From the NCBI GenBank assembly GCA_024291935.2, contig CM044314.1:20496001-20560000 (forward strand): 64,000 nt of DNA, given 5' to 3'. Below the pieces are notes generated by a model. The model ran no database searches. It had not been told where the DNA came from and worked only from the letters and a program-made list of their open reading frames with translations. Numbering within the stretch: position 1 is the stretch's first letter; the number at the start of each line of letters is the position of its first letter. The translations under genes were made by a program, and so were the position numbers. Positions 1 through 10,590 of the stretch are shown piece by piece. Source of the DNA: Okapia johnstoni (lineage: Eukaryota; Chordata; Mammalia; Artiodactyla; Giraffidae).

Positions 1-1013
1 TTCTTTCATATAGTAACAATGACAGTTTCCTAACTGAATATCTGACCACAGGGGCTAGACTACATGGTCCTTTAAAGTCCTTTCCAGTTCTAAGATCTAG
101 AATTTATGATCTCATCCTTCACACATGATCACGAAGCTTCTGCTTGAACATGTCCATTTAAATTCTATTGTTAGACAGCTTTTAATCTTTTTCTTTTTTT
201 AAAGCTAAAACCATCATCCCTGAACTTCTTCAAGAAGTTCTTCTACTCCTTAGGTGACCTTTAAAGTCCCTTCCAACTCTACAATTTTAGGGTTCTATGA
301 AATGTAGGGCGATGGAGTAAGGTTTCAGATAGTGCTGGAAGGATCATAACTGTGGTTTTCATTGGCATACATGTGAATTTTACCAGAGATGTTTTTTTCT
401 TTTAGTGCATCCACAGAGCACCTGCAACATTATTTTGCATTCAGTGAATACTCGATAAGAATCACAGTCTCATTGGACTATGAAATAGTTTAGTCATTCT
501 CAATATTAATAATTCAGAGTAAACTCTGTTATATGCTATTACAAAATATTAGTTTTTTAAATTTTGTGCCTTGAAAATTCCTTATGAGCAAAAATGTGTA
601 AGCAAGAGACGGAAGAGAGTCGCAAATACTCTGATCCAAGCTAAGATCACCTGGGATGATCCTATGGGGAGGGCCCTTTGTTGTAACTTCAATTTAACAG
701 GAGCAACGTTTCCCCTTTGTCTGACAAAAAATCTAAAATGAAAAATAAATGCATGAAAAAAAGGAATGCTTAGGGCTAAGGGGAACTGGGGGGTTGGGAT
801 GATGGCTGAGGGGTACAGAGTTTCTTTCTGGGGTAATGAAAATGTTCTAAAGTTGGCTGTGGTGATTAATGTACAACTCTGTGAATACACTAAAAGCCAA
901 TGAATTATACACTTCCAATGAGCAAATTGTATGGTATGTGAATTTTATCTCAGTAAAGCCATTTTTAAAATGCAAAAGAAGAAAATGCCTTTTAAGGTAT
1001 ATTTGAAACTTAC
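1..1013 (-). other. TMEFF1: TMEFF1 intron 4 (partial)
   Basis: This is the stretch downstream of microexon 4 on the minus strand. It opens with a good donor (GTAAGT, read from 1013 down to 1008) and runs off the left edge. It contains an old L1 3' fragment around 750-965. I see nothing else coding; the next TMEFF1 exon is outside the window. Confidence 0.8.
750..965 (+). mobile_element. old L1 (L1M-type) 3' UTR fragment
   Basis: The text follows the typical 3' end of an ancient L1: a 'gatggctgaggggtacagag' stretch, then 'aatgttctaaag', 'gtggtgattaatgtacaact', 'gtgaatacactaaaa' and an ending 'tttatctcagtaaagcc'. It is diverged and has no open frame. Boundaries and subfamily are estimates from memory of the family. 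Confidence 0.6.
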
Positions 1014-1040
1014 CTCCTTCTCCAGATCCAGAGCCATTAT
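1014..1040 (-). CDS. TMEFF1: TMEFF1 exon 4, 27-nt microexon
   Basis: On the minus strand, 'tttcttctcag' precedes 27 nt that are followed by GTAAGT. After the single G left from exon 3 they read D-N-G-S-G-S-G-E-G and then leave a G for the next exon. This matches the start of the Gly/Ser/Glu linker after the first follistatin module of tomoregulin-1, and the phase (1 in, 1 out) fits exon 3 exactly. The segment is a flexible acidic linker between the two follistatin modules and lies outside the cell in the mature type I membrane protein. It is too short for ORF finding and was found by splice sites, phase and the known peptide. Because it is a multiple of three, skipping it would preserve frame. 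Confidence 0.88.
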
Positions 1041-2014
1041 CTGAGAAGAAAAATAAAGAATGAGTATGAACACTTTTCCTAGAATCTCATCTTACCAAAT
1101 AGTAAAATTTCTTATCAAAAATTAAACTGTGATATCCATTCTCAGATAGTCCCTTTTCTCATTTTTTTCAATATCCAACAATTTATATACTTATTTTTTA
1201 CCTTTCTCCAAATATAAATTCCTTGGATACATAATCTATACCTCATAATCTTTGTAGCCCATTCAGAAAATACCCAGGTGCTTTGTACACAGTGAAAATC
1301 AATAAATATTATAAAGTAAATGGCTAAATAAAAATAATTTTAATGAACTCACTTAAAAGGTAGAAGAAATGTTTAATTTTGCTAAAGCTTTAAAGGAATA
1401 ATAAATAAACTGCTTTTAATAAAAAGGGAGGAAAAGCTTCGGGTCTTGCTCCAAAAATCTTCTTAATTAAATCTGTGGATAAAGGCCAAAAGATATGAAT
1501 AAACCTAAGGTTTAGAAGGAAAGAACCTCAGGGTTGAGGTTTTCTTAACACTGATGAAATTAACTTCCTCCAAGAAACCTTACCAGAAGGAATCCCACCA
1601 AGGTGTCGGTAAAAAATTTGTTACTAATCAAATTAAAGAGCCTCCCTCAAAGTTACCAGCAAGAAACCAGTGTAAAATGTAATTAATTTAAAATACGTAT
1701 TTTATAATCCTGAAAGAACCAACATATGGCATAGAGCATGGTGAAAAGAGGGCAAGACTGTAGCATCATCAGCCTGGAGCCGAGATGGCAAGTGATGAAC
1801 TTGACACTCTATCCAGCACTTTCTAGGAGAATTTACCAGAAAATGCATTCCAGTCTGTCAGACAGCTCTCGAGAACAGGGGACATCCTTCACAATATCGC
1901 TCCCTTCCCTCCTCACCCTCCATCTCCCGAAGACAATAATCAAAGTCCCAATCATGGTAGAAACAAGAGGGACTGGAAAAAATACACATTTTAGGTGTCA
2001 CCCACTTCAACACT

Positions 2015-3099
2015 ATTTCTGCTTTATTGACTATGCCTTTGACTGTGTGGATCACAATAAACTGTGGAAAATTCTGAAAGAGATGGGAATACCAGACCAT
2101 CTGACCTGTCTCTTGAGAAACCTGTACGCAGGTCAGGAAGCAACAGTTAGAACTGGACGTGAACAACAGACTGGTTCCAAATAGGAAAAGGAGTATGTCA
2201 AGGCTGTATATTGTCTCCCTGCTTATTTAACTTATATGCAGAGTACATCATGAGAAACGCTGGGCTGGAAGAAGCACAAGTTGGAATCAAGATTGCTGGG
2301 AGAAATATCAATAACCTCAGATATGCAGATGACATCACCCTTATGGCAGAAAGTGAAAAAGAACTAAAGAGCCTCTTGATGAAAATGAAAGAGGAGAGTG
2401 GAAAAGTTGGCTTAAAACTCAACATTCAGAAAACTAAGATCATGGTATCTGGTCCCATCACTTCATGGTAAATAGATAGGGAAACAGTGGAAACAGTGGC
2501 TGACTTTATTTTGGGGGGCTCTAAAATCACTGCAGATGATGACTGCAGCCATGAAATTAGAAGATGCTTACTCCTTGGGAGGAAAGTTATGACCAACCTA
2601 GATAGCATATTAAAAAGCAGAGACATTACTTTGTCAACAAAGGTCCGTCTAGTCAAGGCCATGGTTTTTCCAGTAGTCGTGTATGGATGTGAGAGTTGGA
2701 CTGTGAAGAAGGCTGAGTGCCGAAGAACTGATGCTTTTGAACTGTGGTGTTGGAGAAGACTCTTGAGAGTCCCTTGGACTGCAAGGAGATCCAACCAGTC
2801 CATCTTAAGGGAGATCAGTCCTGGGTGTTCATTGGAAGGTCTGATGTTGAAGCTGAAGCTCCAATACTTTGGCCACCTGATGCAAAGAGCTGACTCATTG
2901 GAAAAGACCCTGATGCTGGGAAAGATTGAGGGCAGGAGAAGGGGACGACAGAGGATGAGATGGTTGAATGGCATCACCGACTCAATGGACATGAGTTTGG
3001 GTAAACTTCAGGAGTTGGTGATGGACAGGGAGGCCTGGCGTGCTGCGGTTCATGGGGTCGCAAAGAGTTGGACACGACTGATCAACCGAACTGAACTAA
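2015..3099 (+). mobile_element. BovB (RTE) LINE, 5'-truncated, with 11-bp TSD
   Basis: The 3' part of the BovB ORF2 is recognisable: FIDYA...FDCVDHNKLWKIL, then LRYADD (the reverse-transcriptase catalytic YxDD motif), and the carboxy-terminal [13 protein letters not shown]...[14 protein letters not shown] region, ending in the 'gaactgaacta' tail. It is 5'-truncated inside the RT domain. The frame is broken: two codons (Lys-Ala) are missing between DYA and FDC, and an in-frame stop follows the YADD region near 2469-2471. The 11-mer 'acttcaacact' occurs at 2004-2014 and 3100-3110, a clean target-site duplication that sets both ends. It is a dead retrotransposon copy in TMEFF1 intron 3. Confidence 0.93.
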
Positions 3100-4289
3100 A
3101 CTTCAACACTTCATGGGATTTTACACAAAGTCTTACAGTGTATTCATTGACCAATCAACAACGAAAAATATCTTCTCTAAGTAGAGGAAAAGAAAGGATG
3201 AAAGAGCAGAAAAAAAGACAAGAAGGGAACTTGACTTATTTTTATCACCAAATTTTTCTTAGGAAAACTTTTTTTCCCTTCTATTCCATATACATTAACT
3301 ACGTACATATTATGTGTTAGACAACATAGTAAAAGGGATAGGTACAAACTGATAAATAAGACAGACCCAGTGCAGGAGATACTCACTACCAACCTTTTTT
3401 ACAACCAATGTCCAATTTTAATAAATATAATATCTCACTGCCTTCCATAAGGGTCATTTAAAATTTTGAAATAAATATATTGTGACTACTCTGATAATGA
3501 GGTTGAGCTCTTTCTGTAGATTAGATTTTCACTAGACACATGCCTTCCCCCACTCCAACCCTGAAATTATGACATCATCCCTAAGCAGGACATAGTACTT
3601 TCCTGTTCAGAAACAGGATCTGGCTAAAGGATAAACACATTTATCTGTGTTGGATAAATGAAATGAAGTATGATATATACACAGACATATGCACAAAGCA
3701 TGAACAAACTCTGCCAGGAGATGCCAAAGAAGAAAGATTTCAGAGAGGAGAAAAGACTTAAGCTCAGTATTAAAGCATTAAAAAAAGGGGGGTTCTCAAA
3801 TAAGCAAAGGAGAATGTTATTTCTAGCACAGCAAATAGGAAGTACACCAGACTAAATGACAGAACACAGACCCCACCCAGCAGATAACAAGATCAATGCA
3901 GCACCTTATAGCTTAGCTCATTCGACCCTCACTTAACCGCAGGAGACAACAACCATCTAACCATGTAGGTATGTAACTGGGGCTCAGAGCAGCTAAGTGA
4001 CTTGTGCAAGGTCATTCAGCAAACCAGAGCTGGAGTTAATTTAAGTTAGAATTTTTAAGCCTAGTGCAGTGCTCTTTCCAGCCTAACACTCTGCCTCCCC
4101 ATGTTTAACATTCATTGTTTATCAAAGCAGTTGGCATCTTAAACTCCTCATAAATGATGCATAATTAATTTGGGATTATAAAGAACTCCATATTCCTTTT
4201 TAGTTTCTAAATCAAGTCTGTGAAATATAATGTACCTAGAAAAGTATGTGAGAACCATACCAAATGATAGTCTACTGGCCTAAGGGAAC

Positions 4290-4610
4290 CTAATTATTTA
4301 GTGTATGGAAAAGAATTTGGCCTTTCCCAAAGAGAGATCTGGCCTTGGCCCACAGCTTCTAGAAGGCAATTAACTGATGTTTAGGAAGGAAGCTGACCAC
4401 ATCAGATCTTTGGGTGGGGCTGGCCACACTCAGTATTCTTAGGGTGGGGGCTGGCTCACACCAGAAAGACCAACCACACAGTTCAGAGTGGAGGCTTTGA
4501 GTCATGCAGTGTTAGTGGACCAAGTTTGAGATCAACCACATGGACAATCAATCAGTCATGCTTATGTAATGGAGCCCCCATAAAAACTCTGAACACAGGC
4601 ACTGTAGTAT
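4290..4610 (+). repeat. possible ancient LTR-like repeat
   Basis: This low-copy-looking stretch has repeated 'ggtggggctggc/gggtgggggctggc' phrases and 'atggagcccccataaaaact', the latter like the polyadenylation region of an old endogenous retroviral LTR. No retroviral coding sequence is present. I could not assign a family. Confidence 0.3.
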
Positions 4611-4743
4611 ACAGGAAAAGAAAGGAAATGGAGTAATCATATAAAGAACAGCCTCCACATTTGCTGCTAACCTTCATACAATAATTCTATTATAATACCT
4701 CACCAGCATCCCTACTCCCAAATACAAACACAAGTAAGAAATC

Positions 4744-4778
4744 AAGGCATTACTGTTGGTTTCTGACAGTAATGCCTT
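4744..4778. repeat. perfect 13-bp inverted repeat (hairpin)
   Basis: The left arm 'aaggcattactgt' (4744-4756) and right arm 'acagtaatgcctt' (4766-4778) are exact reverse complements around a 9-nt loop. The hairpin lies about 30 bp before a BovB 3' fragment. No function can be assigned. Confidence 0.8.
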
Positions 4779-4805
4779 CCAAAATTAACCACTACCAATT
4801 TAGGA

Positions 4806-5205
4806 AGGCATAAAGAAGGCTGAGCATTGAAGAATTGATGCTTTTGAATTGTAATGCTGTAGAAGACTCTTGAGAATCCCTTGACAGAAAGGAGATCTAA
4901 CCAGTTTTCTTTCCTAAAGGAAATCAACCCTGAATATTTATAGGAAGGACTGATGCTGAAGCTGAAGCTCCAATATTTTCGCCACCTGATGCAAAGAGCT
5001 GACTCGTTAGAAAAGACCCTGATGCTGGAAAGACTGAAGGCAGGAGGAGAAGGGGAATGACAGAGGATGAGATGGTTAGATAGCATTACTGACTCAATGG
5101 ACATGAATTTGAGCAAACTCCAGGAAGTAGTGAAGCACAGGGGAGCCTGGCGCGCAGCAGTTCATGTTGACACAAAGAGTCAGACACGACTTAGTAACAA
5201 CAACA
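4806..5205 (+). mobile_element. BovB LINE 3' fragment (degraded)
   Basis: It starts at 'ataaagaaggctgagc' (the KKAE part of the BovB carboxy terminus) and runs through 'gcaaagagctgactcgtta', 'gatgagatggttaga' and 'cacaaagagtcagacacgac'. It is more diverged than the other BovB copies here and has several indels. There is no open frame of note on its own strand. Confidence 0.85.
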
Positions 5206-5702
5206 AATAATTCAAGAAGGAAAAGAGAAGTAAATACAAAAACTGGGAGGAGGTTGGTAACAAAGGCTGGCAAACAGAAAAGATACAAAGAGAAGAGCTT
5301 GGACAAACAATTCCTGGGATGCCACTAATGAGTTTCTACGGATATTCCCCACCCCACCTCCCACCAAAATAAAAATTAACAAAACGGATCTCATAGCATT
5401 TACCCTCCCAAATCTTATTCTGCCTAATGTTCAAACCATAAGGCAAAATTGATATGCAAAGTCTCCACCAAAAATAGTATTAAACATTAAAAACATCCTG
5501 AGAAGTAACATAGAAGAAGTAATAAGAGAGATCACCCAGGGTTAAAAAGCAACATGCAATGGGGGCAAAAAGAACCCCCGCCCACTTCCCACTTATCATC
5601 CCAATCCACACAGCAGTCTTGGGAATAAACCTCTGACTGGAAACTTCATCTTAGTACGGCAGGACCGTCTCTAACACTTCTTCAGAAGAGTGTCACACAT
5701 AC

Positions 5703-5832
5703 CAGAGTAGCAGGGCCCTCTTGCTACGACTGTTATCTCTCTCTGGTGCTTACAAGCAGCCCTTCTGAGAAAGCATTCATTTTGGTACGTGTCCCCATTT
5801 GATCCACAGACAGGAATGTAATTCGTATGGCA
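5703..5832 (-). CDS. TMEFF1: TMEFF1 exon 3: Kazal part of follistatin module 1
   Basis: On the minus strand a T-rich tract and CAG acceptor lead into 43 codons plus one base, then GTATGT. The product starts CHTNYIPVCGSNGDTYQNEC and ends VVARGPCYS, with Kazal-type cysteine spacing (C...VCGSNG.TY.NEC...AAC...C). This is the Kazal half of the first follistatin module of tomoregulin-1, a type I membrane protein whose ectodomain modulates TGF-beta-superfamily (Nodal/Cripto) signalling in the literature. The incoming phase is 0 from exon 2 and one G is left for exon 4. It appears to differ from the human peptide as I remember it by conservative changes only (for example Arg for Lys before EITV). 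The exon is intact, with no stop or missing cysteine. Confidence 0.95.
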
Positions 5833-6589
5833 CTGCAAAAGAAAGAAAAATAAATTCTCAGAACGAGGCATGAATATTAATAGTTCATTTCATATTCACA
5901 AATGCAATGCCATAGTATTGTAACACACTTCTACTACAGAAGTTTGTTCTTTTATTTGGTTTTTAAAAAGAAGAGCTGTGCTACTTTCTCATACCTTTTT
6001 TCACATTTATAATGAAAATATTTTTACTATCAACTATCCATAAAAATGAGAATGAAAATCTCTATCCTATCTACATCATTTGCTAGCAATCCAAGGAGAT
6101 AATATAAGAGGAGATTCTTCCCAGTGTTTGGAATAAGCACTAATGATGTAAACTATCAAAATTCACTTATTCAACACCTCTAGTATAAAAGGTTTCAAGG
6201 TAAATGCTATAGAAGACATATGAGCTCTGTTCTCTGAGACTTTACAATCTTATTAGACAGCCATATAAATATGAAATATATATATATGTGTGTATATATA
6301 TGATCATGTACTAAATCAAAAGTACAGACGGTAAGTATAATATCTAACACCTATTACTGTAAGATATAAGGTATTTAAGAAAGCCTCCTCAGACAAAGTG
6401 AAACGTGAACTGGGCCTTGAAGAATTAGTAGATGAAAAGAAAAAAGATGATACGGGTTTGAGAAATGACACTGAATTGGTATGTTTAAAAAACTTTAAAA
6501 CTTCCATATTTCAAAAATATAAAGGACTAAAGTTTTAAAATCTGGGGGAAAACAGTATCACATGATACAAGTTATCATCACTAAAACAG

Positions 6590-7250
6590 AGACAGTGCCA
6601 ATTAATAAAAAATGGACAAAAGACAAATTTACAGAAAGATAACAAATGGTCAATTAATATATTAAAAATGCTGACCTTTACTAACAATCAGAGTTGTACA
6701 CGAAAATGAGATGCTATTTTAACCGTATAAAACTGGCTATTAGACAAACAAAAAATTCAATTTAGTCGCATAGCAATAGCCCTGCTGTAATTTAAACTGG
6801 CTCAATCTTTCAAGAATACAATTTAACAACACATTTTAAGAGTTCTAAAAAAAGCAATGAGGCTTTTGATCTAGAATTACACATTTAAGGATCTATCTGA
6901 AGGCAACTACAATAGATGAAAATGTATTACAGTCATTTCAAATAGAAATGTATTCATATCAAAAACACACAAGAAATAATCTAAGTATCCAATAATATAA
7001 TGTTTATTTTAAAGCACGCTATATCTGTTCAAAGAGTCATTGAGCATTACCCGTTATAAGAATACTGTGTGACAGAAAAAGATGATGTTAGGTGAAAAGC
7101 AGGTGATAATACCATGTATACAACTTCTGAGAATTTTGTGCCATTTTTAAATGCATTATCTAGTCCACAAAACTGCAAATTTCTTAAATAATATGATAAT
7201 ATAAAATAAAAATATAGCAAGAAGATAAATTATATATATACATGAATTAT
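6590..7250 (+). mobile_element. possible old L1 3'-region fragment
   Basis: Phrases such as 'aatggacaaaagacaaattt' and 'aaactggctattagacaaac' resemble the carboxy-terminal ORF2 region of ancient L1 elements in + orientation. It is heavily mutated, with no open frame. The extent is approximate. Confidence 0.4.
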
Positions 7251-7844
7251 TTAGAAAAAATAAATATTCAGAAAGTAAACCCTGGAAGAAAATATCAATA
7301 AATTTTTCACATTACTTGTCACCATATTTTTTTACTTCCATGTTTATGAGTTTCTGTTTTTCTCAATTTTTCTGCAATGAGCAAGGCTTACTTTCATCAT
7401 TCATTTACTTTTTAAAAAGTGGTCAACTTACTTTATGAACCATAAATTTGGCATGCTACCTCAGGTAAAGCACTGGTAAAAACAATTTTTAATAAAATAT
7501 TTTATAACCAAGTTGACTTGCTATACACTATCAGCAGACTCCTACATCAACTTCAGTTAAAACTCAAATTTTACTTTAGGATGCCTTCCTGTATTCCTCC
7601 AGTTCTCCAAGGATCACATCCCTTTATTCTCTTCCCCTAACATGTACACAATAAAACTTACATGATGTCTACAGGAGTCAATGTCACCTGTAATTATACA
7701 ATGTATAATTAGCAACAACACAACAAAAAAGACCATAAGCTCCAAGATGTCAAATACAAGTCTATGGATTTTTCAAGCCAACTAACTCTGCACTCAGCAA
7801 TGCTTAACTACTTTCTAATACAGTGCTCACAAAGGTGCTCATGC

Positions 7845-8670
7845 CCCCTAGGGGTGGGCGCCCCATGGAGGCATTTTTGGTTGTCACCATGACAAATGAA
7901 AGTGAAAGAGGACGGTGAAAAAGTTGGCTTAAAGCTCAACATTCAGAAAACTAAGATCATGGCATCCAGTCCCATCAGTTCATGGCAAATAGATGGGGAA
8001 ACAGTGGAAACAGTGGCTGACTTTATTTTCGGGGCTCCAAAATCACTGCAGATGGTGACTGCAGCCATGAAATTAAAAGACACTTGCTCCTTGGAAGAAA
8101 AGTTATGACCAACCTATTAAAAAGCAGAGATATTACTTTACCAACAAATGTCCATCTAGTCAAAGCTATGGTTTTTCCAGTAGTCATGTATGGATATGAG
8201 AGTTGGACTATAAAGAAAGCTGAGTGCTGAAGAATTGATGCTTTTGGACTGTGGTATTGGAGAAGACTCTTTGAGAGTCCCCTGGACTGCAAGGAGATCC
8301 AACCAGTCAATCCTAAAGGAAATCAGTCTGAATATTCACTGGAAGAACTGATGCTGAAGCTGAAACTCCAATACTCTGGCCACCTGATGCGAAGAGCTGA
8401 CTCATTTGAAAAGACCCTGATGCTGGGAAAGACTGAAGGCTGGAGGAGAAGAGGACGAAAGAGGATGAGATGCTTGGATGGCATCACTGATTCAATGGAC
8501 ATGAGTTTGAGTAAACTCCACGAGTTGGTGATGGACAGGGAGGCCTGGCGTGCTGCAGTCCATGGGGTCACAAAGAATTGGACACGACTGAGCAACTGAA
8601 CTGAACTGATGACAAGAGGACATTACTGTCATTTAGCAGATGGATTCTAAAGATGCTCTAAGTACCACTA
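7845..8670 (+). mobile_element. MER20-like hAT transposon interrupted by BovB
   Basis: The left part 'ggaggcatttttggttgtca' and the right part 'ggacattactgtcatttagc' ... 'gatgctctaa' together follow the MER20 order (non-autonomous hAT-Charlie element). The BovB at 7896-8608 sits between them. The family assignment is from memory; the split arrangement is seen in the sequence. Confidence 0.6.
7896..8608 (+). mobile_element. BovB LINE 3' fragment with 7-bp TSD
   Basis: It begins at 'tgaaagtgaaagaggac' (the KVKEESEKVGLKLNIQKTK region) and continues through [24 protein letters not shown] to the 'gactgagcaactgaactgaa' tail. Several frameshifts separate the recognisable peptide blocks, so it is non-coding. 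'atgacaa' at 7889-7895 and 8609-8615 is the probable target-site duplication. Confidence 0.9.
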
Positions 8671-9334
8671 AGGAAAGGACAGTTCCATACAACATACATA
8701 CCATACGATTTCTTTTTGTTTATATACCATACAATTTCTTTTTTTTATACACCATACGATTTCTGAATGTATCTCTAGCCATTCATGTAGGAACTGTAAG
8801 ATCATAAACAAATAAGACTGCTCTAGCTTCTCCTAATAGTTTTTATTCTGGCATTCACCATACTTCTACTTTTCGTTTTCAAGTACTACTGGTATGAAAG
8901 TGCTGATGATGATCTTTTTAAAAATCCAAATATTCATTTAAGTAGATATAAGCAATAGACTCCTACATTGTCTTCTAGTATAATCATGTCCCAGCATTTA
9001 CATTTTGAAATACTTATTTTATTATAAATTACTTTTATTTCTCCCTTACATTTCAATTATACATTATATTGATTTAATTATGTGTTTATGTAAGCTACAT
9101 TATCTACAAATTTCATTTTAGAAAAGAAATGGAATACAAATTATTGGTTATAAAAAAAGGTTATTAAGTCTGATAGGGCTGAGAATCTATATGGTAATAG
9201 CTGACATTTAACAAAGAGTTTCTATCTAGTAAATACTGGCTGCAACTTTAAAAGTCCTAAACCAACTTAAATATAACAGTCCTGCAAAGCACATCTGGAG
9301 AAGGAAATGGCAACCCACTCCAGTACTCTACTTA

Positions 9335-9560
9335 GTGCTTAGAGACAGAGCTCTGAAGTCAAATGCTGAGTTCAAATCTTAGGTCAACCATTCATGTGAC
9401 TACGGTTAGTACGAATGCCTTTTTTTCCCCCATCTGTAAAATAGTAATTATAATAGTATCTACCTAACAAAACTGTTATGAGGATTAAATATGAGAAATC
9501 CATCTTTAGCATTTATACCTGGCCATAGTAAATTTTCAACAAACATTCACTGGTTCTGCT
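9335..9560 (+). mobile_element. MIR SINE (diverged)
   Basis: MIR-type order: 'agctctgaagtcaaatgctg', 'ttcaaatcttaggtcaacca', 'catctgtaaaatagtaatta' and 'gttatgaggattaaatatga'. It is an ancient mammalian SINE; ends are approximate. Confidence 0.65.
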
Positions 9561-10107
9561 ATAGATATTATCATTTCTGAGTTTTAAGTAATTGTCTAGG
9601 GTCACAGCTAATTCCTAACAAGTATGTACTCTAACCACTACATGCTCCAGTTTTTCAGTAGGATCTCACTATATGTCACTTGGTGGTAGCGAGCAGGGAG
9701 CTTAAAACAGATAGGCAATGTCCTTGAAATGCAACCTAACAAGCACATACCAAGGAGTGAGCGTGACGGGAAAAGCAGACCTGCAGTTCCTTGGTCAGTC
9801 AGTTTCCAGGAGTTGCTTTTAGGAGCTTCTTATTATGCTATAGAAAAATTAAATGATTTGGGCAATTTTAACAACACTCAACTTCTGACTCAGGCATGAC
9901 TCTAACTTAAGGTTTGCCTCCTCTTTACTGTCACTCTTGCTGGGGGAAAGAACTCTCCCCCATACCTACTCTTTACCTGGAAGAGTGATTTGAAGCAGTT
10001 TACAAAGATGCAGCAGTGTACAACTCTGCAGCAACATCCATTCAAGCATTTATTATGTACCTACTGTGTGTCAGGAACTGTGCTGAATACAATAATATTA
10101 ACAAGGT

Positions 10108-10590
10108 TGTGATGGTTAATTTTAAGTATCAACTTGACTGGGCTCCAGGGTGCCTAGATTAACTATTATTTCTGGATGTTATCTGTCGAGGGTATTTCTC
10201 GATGACATTGGCATTTAAATTCGTGAACCTAATAAATACCCTCTCCAGTGTGGGTGGGATCATCCAACCCACTGAGGGCCTGAACAGAAAAAGGCAAATG
10301 AAGGGAGAATGAGCTTCTGACCTTGGTTGAGCTGGGACCTTGGTTTTCTCCTAGTTCTCAGGCCTATGGACTCAGACTGAGACTTACATATCAGTTCCTC
10401 TGATCCTCCGGCCTTCAGACCCACACTGGAACCACATAATCAGCCTTTTGGGGCCCCCAACCTGCAGACTGCAGATCATGGGAATTCATGCCCATAACTG
10501 AATGAGCCCATTCCTTGTAATTTCTTTCTCTCTTCTCTCTCTATATATACCTTGTTGGCTCTGTTTCTCAGGAGAATCTTAATACAAAAG
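10108..10590 (+). mobile_element. MLT2-type ERVL solo LTR
   Basis: The element starts 'tgtgatggttaattttaagt' ('atcaacttgactgggct' follows) and passes through 'gtgggtgggatcatccaacc', 'gagggcctgaacagaa' and 'ctgcagatcatggga' to 'tctgtttctcaggagaatct'. This is the layout of MLT2 LTRs of the old ERVL group. No internal retroviral genes are next to it, so it is a solo LTR. Confidence 0.75.

Larger units (their letters stand above)
1041..5702 (-). other. TMEFF1: TMEFF1 intron 3
   Basis: The intron has a GTATGT donor just below 5703 and a CAG acceptor at 1041-1043. It holds a BovB insertion at 2015-3099, a BovB 3' fragment near 4806-5205, a probable LTR-like segment near 4290-4610 and a perfect hairpin at 4744-4778. 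The rest is AT-rich unique-looking sequence with no further exon that I recognise. Confidence 0.8.
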
